64,000 bases of DNA from contig NZ_CP118224.1 in the NCBI RefSeq assembly GCF_030849025.1, positions 2,092,001 through 2,156,000 on the forward strand, in the 5' to 3' direction. The notes under the pieces are model-generated. The model was given only the letters and a program-made list of their open reading frames with translations. It ran no database searches and was not told where the DNA came from. This document shows, in pieces, positions 30,553-44,395 of the stretch. Position numbers and translations under genes: made by a program. The first letter of the stretch is position 1; each line of letters starts with the position of its first letter. Source of the stretch: Oceanimonas pelagia. Its GTDB lineage: Bacteria > Pseudomonadota > Gammaproteobacteria > Enterobacterales > Aeromonadaceae.

Positions 30553-30582
30553 TATATGTGGCTGCCTTATATGGCTTTCAAG
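30553..30582 (-). promoter_or_regulatory. Sigma-32 heat-shock promoter of dnaKJ
   Basis: CTTGAAA (30582-30576), a 14-base spacer and CCACATATA (30561-30553) match the sigma-32 consensus CTTGAAA/CCCCATNTA with one -10 mismatch. Confidence 0.88.
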
Positions 30583-30616
30583 ACGGCAGTCACATTTTTT
30601 TGCTGAATTTCGTTAT

Positions 30617-31243
30617 TCAGGCCTGGGTGTCGATGGCCGGCCCCTTGGCCACCATCACCATGGCGGGGCGCAGCACCCGGCCGTTGAGCTCGTAGCCCTT
30701 CATCATTACCGCCAGCACGGCATTGGGGGCTACTTCGTCACTTTCCACCATGCTCATGGCCTGATGCTTGTTGGGATCGAAGGGTTCGCCCTTGGGATCG
30801 ATGGCCGCCACGCCGAATTTTTCCACCGCGCTCAGCAGGGATTTCAGGGTCAGCTCCACCCCTTCGTGCACCGCCTTGAAGGCGTCGCTTTCATCGCTGG
30901 TGTGCTCAATGGCCCGCTCCAGGCTGTCGATCACCGGCAGCAACTCGTTCACAAACTTTTCGAGCGCGAACTTCTGTGCCTTTTCCACGTCCTGGGCGGC
31001 GCGACGGCGAATGTTCTCCATCTCGGCCACGGCACGCAGGGCATTGTCCCGCTCTTCCTTGGCGCTGCTCTCGGCGGCAGCCAGTTTCTGCTCCAGCTCG
31101 GCAACATAAGCCGCATCGGGCTGAACGGCGTCTTGCTGCTCGGCCTGCTCGGCCTGCTCGGTCGGCTGCGCCTGCTCGGCCTGTTGCTCCTGCTCAAGCG
31201 CCTCGGACTGTTCCGTATCAACCTGATTGTGCTTGCTGCTCAT
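30617..31243 (-). CDS. grpE: Nucleotide exchange factor GrpE
   Basis: GrpE releases ADP from DnaK. The 208-residue product has a glutamine/glutamate-rich N-terminal region (residues about 8-45), a long helix with [17 protein letters not shown], and the beta-wing ending [12 protein letters not shown]. The ATG at 31243 follows GGGAG at close spacing and gives MSSKHNQVD. Its own sigma-32 promoter is perfect in both boxes. It is divergent from nadK. Confidence 0.97.
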   Translation of the reverse strand: MSSKHNQVDTEQSEALEQEQQAEQAQPTEQAEQAEQQDAVQPDAAYVAELEQKLAAAESSAKEERDNALRAVAEMENIRRRAAQDVEKAQKFALEKFVNELLPVIDSLERAIEHTSDESDAFKAVHEGVELTLKSLLSAVEKFGVAAIDPKGEPFDPNKHQAMSMVESDEVAPNAVLAVMMKGYELNGRVLRPAMVMVAKGPAIDTQA

Positions 31244-31278
31244 GGTGTCTCCCGTGTGTATCAATCAACGTTGCTGGC

Positions 31279-31307
31279 TATATGGGGACGCGGATTGTCA
31301 TTTCAAG
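31279..31307 (-). promoter_or_regulatory. Sigma-32 heat-shock promoter of grpE
   Basis: CTTGAAA (31307-31301), a 13-base spacer and CCCCATATA (31287-31279) match the heat-shock consensus exactly, 36 bases before the grpE ATG. Confidence 0.93.
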
Positions 31308-31425
31308 GGGGGCGGGCTCACAGACTTGTGTTTCCCTTCGGTAGCGCTTGAGCACCTCTCTGATTAGAATGGCGATGACTTCATGATTAACGCCCAATAA
31401 CACAGGCCAGCCGGACAGCTACTTT

Positions 31426-32310
31426 ATGGAAACCGATTTCAACACCATCGCCCTTATCGGCAAGCCGGATCATCAGGGTGCCAACCAGACCCTGGTGGCG
31501 CTGTATCGTTATTTGTCCGGACTGGGCCTGAATGTGGTGATCGAACGCCGGGTGGGCGAACAGCTGGGGCTGGAACGGGCCGAGCTGCTGGAAATGGTAG
31601 AGCTGGGCGAGCGTGCCGATCTGGCCATCGTGGTGGGCGGCGACGGCAACATGCTGGGCTCGGCCCGGGTGCTGTCGCGCTTTGATGTGGCGGTAGTGGG
31701 GGTGAACCGGGGCAACCTCGGCTTTCTGACCGACCTCTCCCCCGACAGCTTTGAACAGCCGCTGGAGCGGCTGCTGTCCGGCGATTATCAGACCGAGCAC
31801 CGCTTTCTGCTGGAAGCCCAGGTACACCGCCACGGCCAGCTCAAGGCCAGCAACACCGCCATGAACGAGGCGGTGCTGCATCCGGGCAAAATCGCCCACA
31901 TGATCGAATTCGAGGTCTACATCAACGGCCACTTCATGTACAGCCAGCGGGCCGATGGCATGATAGTGGCCACCCCCACCGGCTCCACCGCCTATTCGCT
32001 TTCCGCCGGCGGCCCCATTCTCACCCCCAACCTCAATGCCATTACCCTGGTGCCCATGTTCCCTCATACCCTGAGCTGCCGGCCCATCGTGATCGACGCC
32101 GATGCCCAGATAAAGATGGTGCTTTCCCCCGCCAACAAGAGTGAACACATGCTGGTAAGCTGCGACGGCCATGTGTCGCTGGCGGTGCAGCCCGGTGATG
32201 AAATTCACATTAACAAGAGCCCGCACCGGCTGAAGCTGCTGCATCCCCGCGGCCACAGCTATTTTGAGGTGTTGCGCAGTAAACTGGGCTGGGGCAGCAA
32301 GCTGTTTTAG
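31426..32310 (+). CDS. nadK: NAD kinase
   Basis: NadK phosphorylates NAD to NADP with ATP. The 294-residue product (E. coli 292) has the catalytic GGDGN at residues 71-75 (D73), the NE pair in NTAMNEAVL, and the glycine/serine loop [15 protein letters not shown]. It is divergent from grpE across a 180-base gap, the conserved gammaproteobacterial arrangement. No recN follows; the next gene is proS. Confidence 0.97.
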   Translation: METDFNTIALIGKPDHQGANQTLVALYRYLSGLGLNVVIERRVGEQLGLERAELLEMVELGERADLAIVVGGDGNMLGSARVLSRFDVAVVGVNRGNLGFLTDLSPDSFEQPLERLLSGDYQTEHRFLLEAQVHRHGQLKASNTAMNEAVLHPGKIAHMIEFEVYINGHFMYSQRADGMIVATPTGSTAYSLSAGGPILTPNLNAITLVPMFPHTLSCRPIVIDADAQIKMVLSPANKSEHMLVSCDGHVSLAVQPGDEIHINKSPHRLKLLHPRGHSYFEVLRSKLGWGSKLF

Positions 32311-32314
32311 CATC

Positions 32315-32391
32315 GTGAAGGCAGGGAGTGGCCGGTTGGCAAAGTAAAACATCTCCAGACCGAATACCTCCTCCTCCCTCGCCCCTATCAC
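32315..32391. repeat. Possible degenerate GTGAGG-type repeat
   Basis: GTGAAGGCAGGGAGTGG is faced by CCTCCTCCTCCCTCGCCCC and CAC about 50 bases later. It has the same base bias and layout as the intergenic family but poorer matching. The 158-base gap nadK-proS has no gene. Confidence 0.35.
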
Positions 32392-32410
32392 AATGCTCTT
32401 CTGCCAGCCT

Positions 32411-32427
32411 CCCCCCCCTGCTACAAT
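32411..32427 (+). promoter_or_regulatory. Candidate proS -10 box preceded by a C8 tract
   Basis: TACAAT (32422-32427) lies 40 bases before the proS start. A run of eight C (32411-32418) falls within what would be the -35/-10 spacer. The -35 is poor, so the promoter is only a candidate. Confidence 0.4.
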
Positions 32428-32467
32428 CCGGGCTTTAACGGATTTCAAGCTTACAAGGTTCCTGTTC

Positions 32468-34180
32468 ATGCGTACCAGCCAATACCTGCTTTCCACACTC
32501 AAAGAAACCCCGAGCGACGCCGAAGTCATCAGTCACCAGCTGATGCTGCGCGCGGGCATGATCCGCAAGCTGGCCTCGGGCCTCTACACCTGGCTGCCCA
32601 GCGGCCTGCGGGTATTGAACAAGGTCGCCGCCATTGTGCGGGAAGAAATGAACCGCGCCGGCGCCATTGAAATGCTGATGCCGGTGGTGCAGCCCGCCGA
32701 TCTGTGGCAGGAAACCGGCCGCTGGGACAAGTTCGGCCCCGAGCTGCTGCGCATCAAGGATCGCCACGACCGCCCCTTTGTGCTGGGCCCCACCCACGAG
32801 GAAGTGATCACCAGCCTGGTGCGCAACGAGGTGGCCTCCTACAAGCAGCTTCCCCTGAACCTGTACCAGATCCAGACCAAATTCCGCGACGAAGTGCGCC
32901 CGCGCTTTGGGGTGATGCGCTCCCGTGAGTTCGTGATGAAGGACGCCTACTCCTTCCATACCACCCAGGAAAGCCTGCAGCAAACCTACCAGGACATGTA
33001 CGACGCCTACAGCCGCATTTTTGAGCGCATGGGTCTGGACTTCCGCGCCGTGCTGGCCGACACCGGCGCCATTGGCGGCAGTGCCTCTCACGAGTTCCAC
33101 GTGCTGGCCCAGAGCGGTGAAGACGATATCGCCTTCTCTACCGAGTCCGATTACGCCGCCAACATCGAAATGGCCGAGGCGCTGGCCCCCAAGGCCGCGC
33201 CCGATGCCCCCACCCAGGAAATGACCCTGGTCGACACTCCCAACACCAAGACCATTGCGGATCTGGTGGAGAAGTTCGGCCTCAACATCGAGCAGACCGT
33301 GAAAACCCTGCTGGTGAAGGCCGCCGACGAGGTGGATGCCCCCCTGGTGGCACTGCTGGTGCGTGGCGATCACGAGCTGAACGAGGTGAAGGCCGAGAAG
33401 CTGCCCCAGGTAGCCAGCCCCCTGACCTTTGCCACCGAAGAAGAAGTGCGCGCCGCCGTGGGTGCCGGCCCCGGCTCCCTGGGCCCGCTGAACATGCCGG
33501 TACCGGTGATTGTGGACCGCGCCGTGGCGGTGATGAGCGACTTTGGCGCCGGTGCCAACATCGACGACAAGCATTACTTCGGCATCAACTGGGGCCGGGA
33601 TCTGCCGCTGCCGGAAGTCGCGGACCTGCGCAACGTGCGCGAAGGCGATCCCAGCCCCTGTGGCAAGGGCGTGTTGCAGATCAAGCGCGGCATTGAAGTG
33701 GGCCATATCTTCCAGCTGGGCAACAACTACTCCGCAAAGATGAACGCCACCGTGCTCAACGAAGGCGGCAAGGCCACCGTGCTGGAAATGGGTTGCTACG
33801 GCATTGGCGTGTCGCGCATTGTGGCCGCCGCCATCGAGCAGAACCACGACGACCGCGGCATTATCTGGCCCGACGCCATCGCTCCCTTCCAGGTGGCCAT
33901 TATTCCCATGAACATGCACAAGTCCCACCGGGTGCAGGAAGTGGCCGAGCAGCTCTACGCCGAGCTCACCGCCGCCGGCATCGAGGTACTGTTCGACGAT
34001 CGCAAGGAGCGCCCGGGCGTGATGTTCGCCGACATGGAGCTGCTGGGTGTGCCCCACAGCATAGTGATTGGCGAGCGTGGCCTGGACAACGGCGTGGTGG
34101 AATACAAACACCGCCGCGGCGGCGACAAGCAGGAAGTGGCCATTGCCGATGTGGTGGCCAAACTGCAAGGCCTGATGTAA
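32468..34180 (+). CDS. proS: Prolyl-tRNA synthetase
   Basis: ProS is a class II synthetase of the bacterial type. The 570-residue product (E. coli 572) starts [13 protein letters not shown]. It has motif 2 around [17 protein letters not shown], the inserted editing domain at about residues 225-405 that clears Ala-tRNA-Pro, and motif 3 with [13 protein letters not shown]; the anticodon-binding domain is C-terminal. The ATG at 32468 was chosen by alignment, with AAGG 9 bases upstream. A clear terminator follows. Confidence 0.98.
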   Translation: MRTSQYLLSTLKETPSDAEVISHQLMLRAGMIRKLASGLYTWLPSGLRVLNKVAAIVREEMNRAGAIEMLMPVVQPADLWQETGRWDKFGPELLRIKDRHDRPFVLGPTHEEVITSLVRNEVASYKQLPLNLYQIQTKFRDEVRPRFGVMRSREFVMKDAYSFHTTQESLQQTYQDMYDAYSRIFERMGLDFRAVLADTGAIGGSASHEFHVLAQSGEDDIAFSTESDYAANIEMAEALAPKAAPDAPTQEMTLVDTPNTKTIADLVEKFGLNIEQTVKTLLVKAADEVDAPLVALLVRGDHELNEVKAEKLPQVASPLTFATEEEVRAAVGAGPGSLGPLNMPVPVIVDRAVAVMSDFGAGANIDDKHYFGINWGRDLPLPEVADLRNVREGDPSPCGKGVLQIKRGIEVGHIFQLGNNYSAKMNATVLNEGGKATVLEMGCYGIGVSRIVAAAIEQNHDDRGIIWPDAIAPFQVAIIPMNMHKSHRVQEVAEQLYAELTAAGIEVLFDDRKERPGVMFADMELLGVPHSIVIGERGLDNGVVEYKHRRGGDKQEVAIADVVAKLQGLM

Positions 34181-34185
34181 CGATT

Positions 34186-34209
34186 GAAAGCGCCCGCAAG
34201 GGCGCTTTT
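34186..34209 (+). terminator. proS terminator
   Basis: The stem AAAGCGCCC/GGGCGCTTT with loop GCAA ends in TTTT, 6 bases after the proS stop. Confidence 0.88.
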
Positions 34210-34310
34210 GCTTTAAGGGGTAATTCAGTCACGGCCCCGCCGCCTTCCGTATTTCCTCTTTCTTCCTCCTTTAACAATTACTTATACTGAGTGCAAAAGG
34301 GAGGAGCATC

Positions 34311-35465
34311 ATGGAACGAGAAGCCAGCAATGCCTGCGCCCTGGTGATGACCGGCGGTGGCGCCCGGGCCGCCTATCAGGTGGGGGTGCTCAAGGCCATT
34401 GCCGAGTGCTACCCAAGAGGGCATGCCATTCCCTTTCCCATTCTGTGCGGCACCTCGGCCGGCGCCATCAACGCCACCGCGCTGGCCTGTTATGCCTCCT
34501 GCTTTCACCTCGGGGTACGCAAGCTGGAGTACGTGTGGCGCCATCTCAACACCCATAAAATACTGCGCCTGCAACTGGGCCGTATTGTTCGCCACTCGGC
34601 CAAAAGCCTGATCAAGGGAGCGCTGGGCAAGCCCACCCAAATGGCGTTGCCGCTGTTCGACAACAGCCCGCTCGAGCGACTGCTGGAAACCCTGATCGAC
34701 TTTCAGCGCATCGACAACAACCTGCTTTACGGCGCCCTGGAAGTGCTGGCGGTCACCGCCTCCAATTACAACACCGGCGATTCCACCACCTTTTTTCAGG
34801 GCAGGCCCTACCATCAGCCCTGGGCCCGGGCCGGCCGCTCGGGCCGCTCGTCCATTATTGCCACGCCGCACCTGATGGCCAGCAGCGCCCTGCCCTTTGT
34901 GTTCAAGCCCTGCCGGCTGCAAAACCATTTTTATGGCGACGGCTCCATTCACCAGCTGAACCCGCTCAGCCCCGCCATTCACCTGGGCGCCAGCCGTATT
35001 CTGATTATTTCCCTGGCGCACGAGGAGCCGGATGAGGGCCACTTGCCCAGCGACCCCAGCAGCTCCGACATTGCCGGCCACCTGCTGGACACCATTTTTA
35101 CCGACGCGCTCACCTCGGATATTGAACGGTTGCAGCGCATTAACAGCACCATTCGGCTGATCCCCGAGCGCCGGCGCGAGCAGCTGTCGCTGCGCCACAT
35201 CGACAACCTGGTGCTCAAGCCCAGCCGGAACCTGGATGAACTGACGGTCAAACACTTTCAACGCCTGCCCTGGAACATACGCACCCTGCTGCGGCTGTTT
35301 GGCGTGGAGGCGGGAGATGCCACCGGCCTGGCCAGCTTTTTGCTGTTTGAGCAAGACTATACCCGGGAGCTGATCGATCTGGGCTATTCCGACACGCGGG
35401 CGCGGCTGGAGGAGGTGTGCTTGTTTCTGAAGCTGGACGTGACGTTGCGAAAGACCGGAACGTGA
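34311..35465 (+). CDS. Patatin-like phospholipase
   Basis: This 384-residue protein is a patatin-family serine acyl hydrolase. The oxyanion loop TGGGARAAYQVG is at residues 14-25, the nucleophile motif GTSAG at 47-51 (S49), and the dyad aspartate in DGS at 210-212 (D210). No signal peptide is seen, so it probably acts in the cytoplasm or at the inner membrane. The C-terminal 130 residues are helical without a known domain. It lies alone between proS and the convergent tilS. The lipid substrate cannot be inferred. Confidence 0.85.
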   Translation: MEREASNACALVMTGGGARAAYQVGVLKAIAECYPRGHAIPFPILCGTSAGAINATALACYASCFHLGVRKLEYVWRHLNTHKILRLQLGRIVRHSAKSLIKGALGKPTQMALPLFDNSPLERLLETLIDFQRIDNNLLYGALEVLAVTASNYNTGDSTTFFQGRPYHQPWARAGRSGRSSIIATPHLMASSALPFVFKPCRLQNHFYGDGSIHQLNPLSPAIHLGASRILIISLAHEEPDEGHLPSDPSSSDIAGHLLDTIFTDALTSDIERLQRINSTIRLIPERRREQLSLRHIDNLVLKPSRNLDELTVKHFQRLPWNIRTLLRLFGVEAGDATGLASFLLFEQDYTRELIDLGYSDTRARLEEVCLFLKLDVTLRKTGT

Positions 35466-35510
35466 GACGGCAGAGGTAAGACGAAAGACGTGAGGGCGGT
35501 GAGGAGCACG
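35462..35510 (+). repeat. GTGAGG-type repeat after the patatin gene
   Basis: GTGAGACGGCAGAGGTAAGACG and GACGTGAGGGCGGTGAGGAGC form the left-arm type of the repeat family. It overlaps the last bases of the patatin stop region; the right arm is not obvious. Confidence 0.5.
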
Positions 35511-35546
35511 GGCACTATTGCAGGCGGACGGCGTGTTCTGAACCGC

Positions 35547-36860
35547 CTACAGTGCATATGGCTCCCATTCCAGCTGCCAGCCGGGTTGGCTGGGTTCAGG
35601 GGCGTAGTCGGCGCACACAAACAAACCCACGGCGGCGACCAGCTTGTCTTTGTGCATCAGTAGCGGCACCCGCGGCCGTTGCCAGGGCGGCACACCGTAT
35701 TCCTGCCACAGTTTTTTTAACGACCGGGAGCCACTGCGGCCCAGCGGGGTTGCGCGCAGGCCGGAGATCCCAAAGGCGATGTGCAGCTCGCTTGGCTGCA
35801 CATCGGCGCGAATTTGCGCACCACTTTCCACCCGCCTGCACCGCAGCCGGCCTACGCCCAGCTCCAGCCATTGCCCGGGTTGAAGGGCCGAAACGGCAAC
35901 CGGTGCCCCCTGCAACGCCGGCACATACAAATGCTCCTGGTAGCGCCGTAATTCCTGTCCGCCAATCTTAACCACGGGATCGGCGTCTTCCCGGGCCAGG
36001 GCCAGCTCGGTCCAGGCCACCTCAAGCTGGCTGCGGCTTAAATGCATTCCTCGCTCGCTCAGCCAGTGGCGCAGGGCATTGTTGCGCCGGGCCGGGCTGA
36101 GCCGGGAAAGGCCGGCAATGCCGAGCCCGTTGCTGGCATTCAGCAGCGGCCGCAGATCCTGCTCGGCCAGCTCCCGAGCCAGCTCCAGCTGCTCGGCGCA
36201 CAAGGCGGCACTGCGGCTGGCGGTGCGGGCAAAGGCCGGCCACTGCGTCAACAGCCGGGGCAGAATGTCGTTGCGCAGAAAATTGCGGTCAAAGCGGTTG
36301 TCGGCATTGGACGGATCTTCTACCCAGCGTAAGCCCTGCTCAGTGGCAAAGCGTTCAAGCTCGGCGCGCTCAACCTCCAGCAGCGGCCGCAGTTGTATCC
36401 CCCGGCCCAGCGGCTTGCATGCCGGCATGGCGGCAAGCCCCTTGATGCCGGCGCCGCGCTTGAGTGCCAGCAGCAGCGTCTCGGCCTGATCGTCCAGATG
36501 GTGCCCGGTGAGCAGGGCCGCGCCCGGCGGCAGCTCCGCCGCCAGGGCGGCATAGCGGGCGTCGCGGGCGGCGGCTTCCACACTCACCCTCGGGCCGGTG
36601 TTCACCTTCACCTTCAGCATGCGGTACTCCACCCCCAGCCGTTTTGCCACCTGCCGGCAATGGGCCGGCCAGGCTTCGGCCGCCGCCTGCAGGCCATGGT
36701 GCACATGCAGGGCCATAATATCGCGCTGCTGTTCGGCGGCCAGCCTGGCGGCCAGCGCCAGCAGCACGGTGGAGTCGAGCCCGCCGCTGAAGGCCACAAA
36801 AAGCGGACCGGCCGGATACAGTGCCTGAAGGTGGCGGTGAAAGTGGTCGCAGAGAGACAT
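35547..36860 (-). CDS. tilS: tRNA(Ile)-lysidine synthase
   Basis: TilS converts the wobble C34 of tRNA-Ile(CAT) to lysidine, allowing it to read ATA. The 437-residue product (E. coli 432) has the PP-loop SGGLDST at residues 25-31, a TilS substrate-binding middle domain and the C-terminal domain with GISGLRATPLGRSGSRSLKKL. It follows accA by 90 bases on the same strand, as in several relatives; in E. coli tilS is also near accA. Confidence 0.95.
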   Translation of the reverse strand: MSLCDHFHRHLQALYPAGPLFVAFSGGLDSTVLLALAARLAAEQQRDIMALHVHHGLQAAAEAWPAHCRQVAKRLGVEYRMLKVKVNTGPRVSVEAAARDARYAALAAELPPGAALLTGHHLDDQAETLLLALKRGAGIKGLAAMPACKPLGRGIQLRPLLEVERAELERFATEQGLRWVEDPSNADNRFDRNFLRNDILPRLLTQWPAFARTASRSAALCAEQLELARELAEQDLRPLLNASNGLGIAGLSRLSPARRNNALRHWLSERGMHLSRSQLEVAWTELALAREDADPVVKIGGQELRRYQEHLYVPALQGAPVAVSALQPGQWLELGVGRLRCRRVESGAQIRADVQPSELHIAFGISGLRATPLGRSGSRSLKKLWQEYGVPPWQRPRVPLLMHKDKLVAAVGLFVCADYAPEPSQPGWQLEWEPYAL

Positions 36861-36886
36861 GGAGGCGAGTATTTATTCAACGCAGG

Positions 36887-36934
36887 CCCCGTGTCAACGG
36901 GACCTGCTGGTTCGCAGACCCCGCTTCAACGGGG
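36887..36934. repeat. Two tandem hairpins between accA and tilS
   Basis: CCCCGTGTCAACGGG (36887-36901) and CCCCGCTTCAACGGGG (36919-36934) are near-copies, each able to form a 5-base stem with a CAA-type loop. Neither has a T-run on the minus strand. They may mark the accA 3' end or a processing site. Confidence 0.45.
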
Positions 36935-36950
36935 CAACGGCATCACCGAC

Positions 36951-37907
36951 TTAGCAATAACCGTACTTCATCAGGCGCTGGTAGCGCTGCTCAAGCAGGG
37001 TGTCGGTGTCGAGCCGGTCGAGATCGGCCAGGTCGGTGGCCAGACGGGCTTTCAGGCGTTCGGCCATCAGCAGCGGGTTGCTGTGGGCGCCGCCCATGGG
37101 CTCTTCCACCACGTTGTCGATAAGGCCCAGCTCGTGAATGCGGCCGGCGGTAATGCCCATGGCTTCGGCGGCCACCGAAGCCTTGTCGGCGCTCTTCCAC
37201 AGAATGGAGGCGCAGCCTTCCGGCGAGATCACCGAATAGGTGGAATACTGCAGCATGTTGACCCGGTCGCCCACGCCAATGGCCAGGGCACCGCCGGAGC
37301 CGCCCTCGCCCACCACGGTGCAGATGATGGGGGTCTTGAGGCCGGACATCACCTTCAGGTTGCGGGCAATGGCTTCACTCTGGCCACGTTCTTCCGCCCC
37401 CACACCCGGATAGGCACCGGGCGTGTCGATAAAGGTCAGGATCGGCATATTGAAACGCTCGGCCATTTCCATCAGGCGCAGGGCCTTGCGGTAGCCTTCC
37501 GGGCGGGGCATGCCGAAGTTGCGCTTGATCTTCTCCTTGGTCTCGCGGCCCTTCTGGTGACCAATCACCATGACGGGGCGGCCGTCAAAGCGGGCCACCC
37601 CGCCCACAATGGCCTTGTCGTCGGCATAGGCGCGGTCACCGGCCAGCTCGTCAAACTCGCCGAACATCAGCTCCAGGTAGTCCTGGGTGTAGGGGCGACG
37701 GGGATGGCGGGCCAGCTGGGAAATCTGCCAGGGGCCCAGGTTGCCGAAGACTTTTTTGGTCAGCTCGTCACGCTTGGCTTCCAGCCGGCTGATCTCTTCG
37801 TCCAGGTCGATGTCGAGGCCCTCGCCTTCGCCCACGTGACGAAGCTCTTCAATCTGGGCCTGAAGCTCGGCGATGGGTTGTTCAAAATCCAGGAAATGGT
37901 GGCTCAT
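36951..37907 (-). CDS. accA: Acetyl-CoA carboxylase carboxyltransferase subunit alpha
   Basis: AccA and AccD transfer the carboxyl group from carboxybiotin to acetyl-CoA, the first committed step of fatty acid synthesis. The 318-residue product (E. coli 319) starts [15 protein letters not shown] and contains [31 protein letters not shown] and [15 protein letters not shown], all family hallmarks. It begins 9 bases after the dnaE stop, which is the conserved dnaE-accA pair. Confidence 0.98.
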   Translation of the reverse strand: MSHHFLDFEQPIAELQAQIEELRHVGEGEGLDIDLDEEISRLEAKRDELTKKVFGNLGPWQISQLARHPRRPYTQDYLELMFGEFDELAGDRAYADDKAIVGGVARFDGRPVMVIGHQKGRETKEKIKRNFGMPRPEGYRKALRLMEMAERFNMPILTFIDTPGAYPGVGAEERGQSEAIARNLKVMSGLKTPIICTVVGEGGSGGALAIGVGDRVNMLQYSTYSVISPEGCASILWKSADKASVAAEAMGITAGRIHELGLIDNVVEEPMGGAHSNPLLMAERLKARLATDLADLDRLDTDTLLEQRYQRLMKYGYC

Positions 37908-37916
37908 GGCTGCCCT

Positions 37917-41386
<3,470 letters not shown>

Positions 41387-41390
<4 letters not shown>

Positions 41391-41980
41391 GCGCCCTCCA
41401 GCGCCCGGGCCACGGGCTTAAAGCTTTTGCGGTGCTCGGCCAGGGCGCCGTGCAGGGCCAGCGCCGCCAGGTGCTCTTTGGTGGGATAGCCCTTGTGGCG
41501 GGCAAAGCCGTACTGGGGATATTTGGCGTCCAGAGCCAGCATCTCGTGATCCCGTTCGACCTTGGCAAGAATGGAGGCGGCGCTGATCTCGGCGACCCGG
41601 CTGTCGCCTTTTACCACCGCCCGGGCCGGCATGGGCAACGGAGGGCAGCGGTTGCCGTCGATAAACACAAAACCGGGCTGCACGGAAAGACCCGCCACCG
41701 CCCGGCTCATGGCCAGCAGGGTGGCCTGCAGTATGTTCAGCTGGTCAATCTCGGCGGCGGAGCAGCGGCCAATGGCCCAGGCCAGGGCGCGCTCACGAAT
41801 GAGCGGCGCCAGTTGCTCACGCTTTTTTTCGCTGATTTTCTTGGAGTCGGCGAGGCCGGGAATGGGATGGTTAGGGTCGAGGATCACCGCGGCGGTAACC
41901 ACGTCGCCGACCAGGGGGCCGCGGCCCACCTCGTCGACCCCGGCCACCAGCACGCCGCTGGGGTAAATAATGTCGGTCAT
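41387..41980 (-). CDS. rnhB: Ribonuclease HII
   Basis: RNase HII cuts 5' of ribonucleotides in RNA-DNA hybrids. The 197-residue product (E. coli 198) has [14 protein letters not shown] with D16 and E17, and further acidic residues in FIDGN and in the [10 protein letters not shown] block. Both its start and stop overlap neighbours by ATGA (lpxB upstream, dnaE downstream), so it is embedded in a coupled lpxB-rnhB-dnaE chain. Confidence 0.98.
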
Positions 41981-43122
41981 GGTTTTCGTGCCAACTCCAG
42001 CACCGCCAGGGCGGCCTGCTCGTCGGCATTACAGCGAATTCGTTTGTGCAGTTGGGTAAAGTGGTCAACCAGCTCGCTGGTGTCGTAGTCGAGCAGCTTG
42101 CCGATTTCATCCACAATATGGCCCGGCGTACATTCGTGCTGAATGAGCTCGGCCACCAGGGTCTGATCCGCCAGCAGGTTGGGCAGCGATACATGCTCGG
42201 TTTTTACCAGCCGCTGGGCCAGCCAGTAGCTGAAGTCCTTCAGCCTGTAGCCCACCACCATCGGCTTTTTGGCCAGCATGGCTTCCAGGGTGGCGGTACC
42301 CGACGCCAGCAGCACCACGTCGGCGGCGGTAATCACTTCACGGCCCCGGCCTTCTACCAGGGTTACCTTCAGTCCCGGCGCCACCTTTTCCTTGATGGCC
42401 AGGAACTCCTGCCGGCGCTTTTCGCTGGTCAGGGGCACCACAAACTCCAGCTCGGGATGGCGCACCTTGAGCTGCTTGCAGGCCTCCAGATACACAGGGG
42501 CAAGCAGGGTCACCTCGGCATGGCGGCTGCCGGGCAGCAGCGCCAGGTAGCGGCCATTCACAGCCAGGCCCAGCCGTTCCCGGGCCCCTTGAGTGTCGGG
42601 CACCAACGGCATTTTATCCGCCAGAGTATGGCCAATGAAGCGGCAGGGCGCGTCAAAGCGGTCGTAAAAGGCCTTTTCAAAGGGCAGAAAGGCCAGCACC
42701 AGATCGGTGGCCGCCTTGATCTTGTGAATGCGGTTTTGCCGCCAGGCCCATACCGACGGGCTGACGTAATGCACGGTGGCAACGCCCGCCTTGCGCAGCC
42801 GGTGCTCCACGCCGATGTTGAAGTCGGGGGCGTCTATGCCCACAAACACATCGGGCGGATTGGCGGTGAAGTGCGCAATGATGCGCCGGCGAATGTGCAG
42901 TATGCGCGGCAGCCGCCCCAGCACTTCCACCACCCCCATTACCGCCAGCTCGTCCATTTCGAACAGGGCACGGCAACCCTCCGCCTGCATCTGCGGGCCG
43001 GCAATGCCTTCGAAAACGGCATTCGGGTGGCGCCGGCGCAGCTCGCGAATCAGCCCGGCGCCCAGCGTGTCGCCGGACACTTCGCCGGCAACCAGGCCAA
43101 TGCGCAACGGAGCCTCAGGCAC
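41977..43122 (-). CDS. lpxB: Lipid-A-disaccharide synthase
   Basis: LpxB condenses UDP-diacylglucosamine with lipid X to form the lipid A disaccharide at the inner membrane. The 381-residue product (E. coli 382) has [17 protein letters not shown] at the N-terminus, then [25 protein letters not shown] and [21 protein letters not shown] lies near the C-terminus. The start is a GTG that overlaps the end of lpxA by 8 bases, as expected for coupling; no strong ribosome-binding site is seen. Confidence 0.97.
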   Translation of the reverse strand: MPEAPLRIGLVAGEVSGDTLGAGLIRELRRRHPNAVFEGIAGPQMQAEGCRALFEMDELAVMGVVEVLGRLPRILHIRRRIIAHFTANPPDVFVGIDAPDFNIGVEHRLRKAGVATVHYVSPSVWAWRQNRIHKIKAATDLVLAFLPFEKAFYDRFDAPCRFIGHTLADKMPLVPDTQGARERLGLAVNGRYLALLPGSRHAEVTLLAPVYLEACKQLKVRHPELEFVVPLTSEKRRQEFLAIKEKVAPGLKVTLVEGRGREVITAADVVLLASGTATLEAMLAKKPMVVGYRLKDFSYWLAQRLVKTEHVSLPNLLADQTLVAELIQHECTPGHIVDEIGKLLDYDTSELVDHFTQLHKRIRCNADEQAALAVLELARKP

Positions 43123-43906
43123 GAATGATACCGCGCTCGTTGGACTTGAGGAACTCGACCATGATGGCCACTTCCGGCTGCTTTTCGCCCAGGCTTTCCA
43201 GCGCCGGAATCACCTCTTCCACGGTTTTGCCGCTGCGGAACAGCTCCCGGTAGGCCAGCTTGATGGCGGAAATGGCCTCCTTGCTGAAGCCCCGGCGGCG
43301 CAGCCCTTCGGAATTGATGCCAAAGGGTTTGGCATAGTGGCCGGCGGCCATCACATAGGGCGGCACGTCTTTATTAAGGGCGGCGCAGCCGGCAATAAAG
43401 GCGTGGCTGCCCACCCGGCCAAACTGGTGAATGGCAGCGTGGCCACCAAAAATCACATGGTCACCGATGTGCACATGGCCGGCCAGGGTGGCGTTGTTGG
43501 CGAAAATGCAGTCGCTGCCAATGCGGCAGTCGTGGGCTACGTGCACGTTGACCATAAACAGGTTGCGGCTGCCCACCACAGTCAGGCTTTCATCCTGGGT
43601 GGTGCCCCGGTGAAAGGTGCAGGATTCACGAATAATGTTGTCGTCGCCAATTTCCAGCACGGTGCGCTCGCCGGCGTATTTCTTGTCCTGGCAGTCTTCA
43701 CCGATGGAGGCGAACTGAAAAATGCGGTTGCGCTTGCCGATGCGGGTCGGCCCCTTGATCACCACATGAGAGGCAATCTGGCAATCGTCACCAATTTCCA
43801 CGTCGGGACCGATCAGGGTCCAGGGGCCGATCTCCACGCCCTTGCCGATTTTGGCATCGGGATGGACGATGGCGGTTTCATGGATCACTGCACCTTGTTC
43901 ACTCAC
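43115..43906 (-). CDS. lpxA: UDP-N-acetylglucosamine acyltransferase
   Basis: LpxA starts lipid A synthesis by adding a hydroxyacyl chain to UDP-GlcNAc. The 263-residue product (E. coli 262) is a left-handed beta helix of hexapeptide repeats. The catalytic histidine is H125 in VHVAHDC. I place the start at GTG (43906), which has GAGGG 6 bases upstream and gives [16 protein letters not shown]; the frame stays open further upstream within fabZ. It is flanked by fabZ and lpxB. Confidence 0.95.
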   Translation of the reverse strand: MSEQGAVIHETAIVHPDAKIGKGVEIGPWTLIGPDVEIGDDCQIASHVVIKGPTRIGKRNRIFQFASIGEDCQDKKYAGERTVLEIGDDNIIRESCTFHRGTTQDESLTVVGSRNLFMVNVHVAHDCRIGSDCIFANNATLAGHVHIGDHVIFGGHAAIHQFGRVGSHAFIAGCAALNKDVPPYVMAAGHYAKPFGINSEGLRRRGFSKEAISAIKLAYRELFRSGKTVEEVIPALESLGEKQPEVAIMVEFLKSNERGIIRA

Positions 43907-43908
43907 AC

Positions 43909-44370
43909 TCAACCCTCGCGTTTGGCGCACATCAGTTCGGCGGTACATACCACTTCGCCGTCAACGCTGGCAACGCCGGTAAACTTGGCGATGCCTCTGC
44001 GCTCTTTCAGATAAACCACATCCAGAACCAGCTGGTCTCCCGGCACCACGGGGCGCTTGAAACGGGCATTGTCGATGGAGGCGAAATAATACAGCTCGTT
44101 GGGCTTGGGCTTGCCCACCATTTTAAACGCCAGAATGCCGGTGGCCTGCGCCATGGCTTCCAGGATCAGCACACCGGGGAACACCGGCTTGTTGGGAAAG
44201 TGGCCGGTGAACATGGGCTCGTTGAACGACACGTTCTTGATGCCGCGCAGGGTCTTGCGCTCGGGGCTGATCTCGTAGTGAGCCACCTTGTCGACCATCA
44301 GAAAAGGATAGCGGTGCGGCAACAGTTCCAGAATTTCCTGGATGTCCAACTGATTCAGTTCGTTACTCAA
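43909..44370 (-). CDS. fabZ: 3-hydroxyacyl-ACP dehydratase FabZ
   Basis: FabZ dehydrates 3-hydroxyacyl-ACP in fatty acid elongation and competes with LpxA for hydroxyacyl chains. The 153-residue hot-dog protein has H57 in [13 protein letters not shown] and E71 in ILEAMAQA. The start is TTG with AGGG about 8 bases upstream; E. coli fabZ also starts with TTG. It sits between lpxD and lpxA, which balances membrane and lipid A synthesis. Confidence 0.97.
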   Translation of the reverse strand: MSNELNQLDIQEILELLPHRYPFLMVDKVAHYEISPERKTLRGIKNVSFNEPMFTGHFPNKPVFPGVLILEAMAQATGILAFKMVGKPKPNELYYFASIDNARFKRPVVPGDQLVLDVVYLKERRGIAKFTGVASVDGEVVCTAELMCAKREG

Positions 44371-44395
44371 AATTAAACCCTACCAAAAAATGTGC

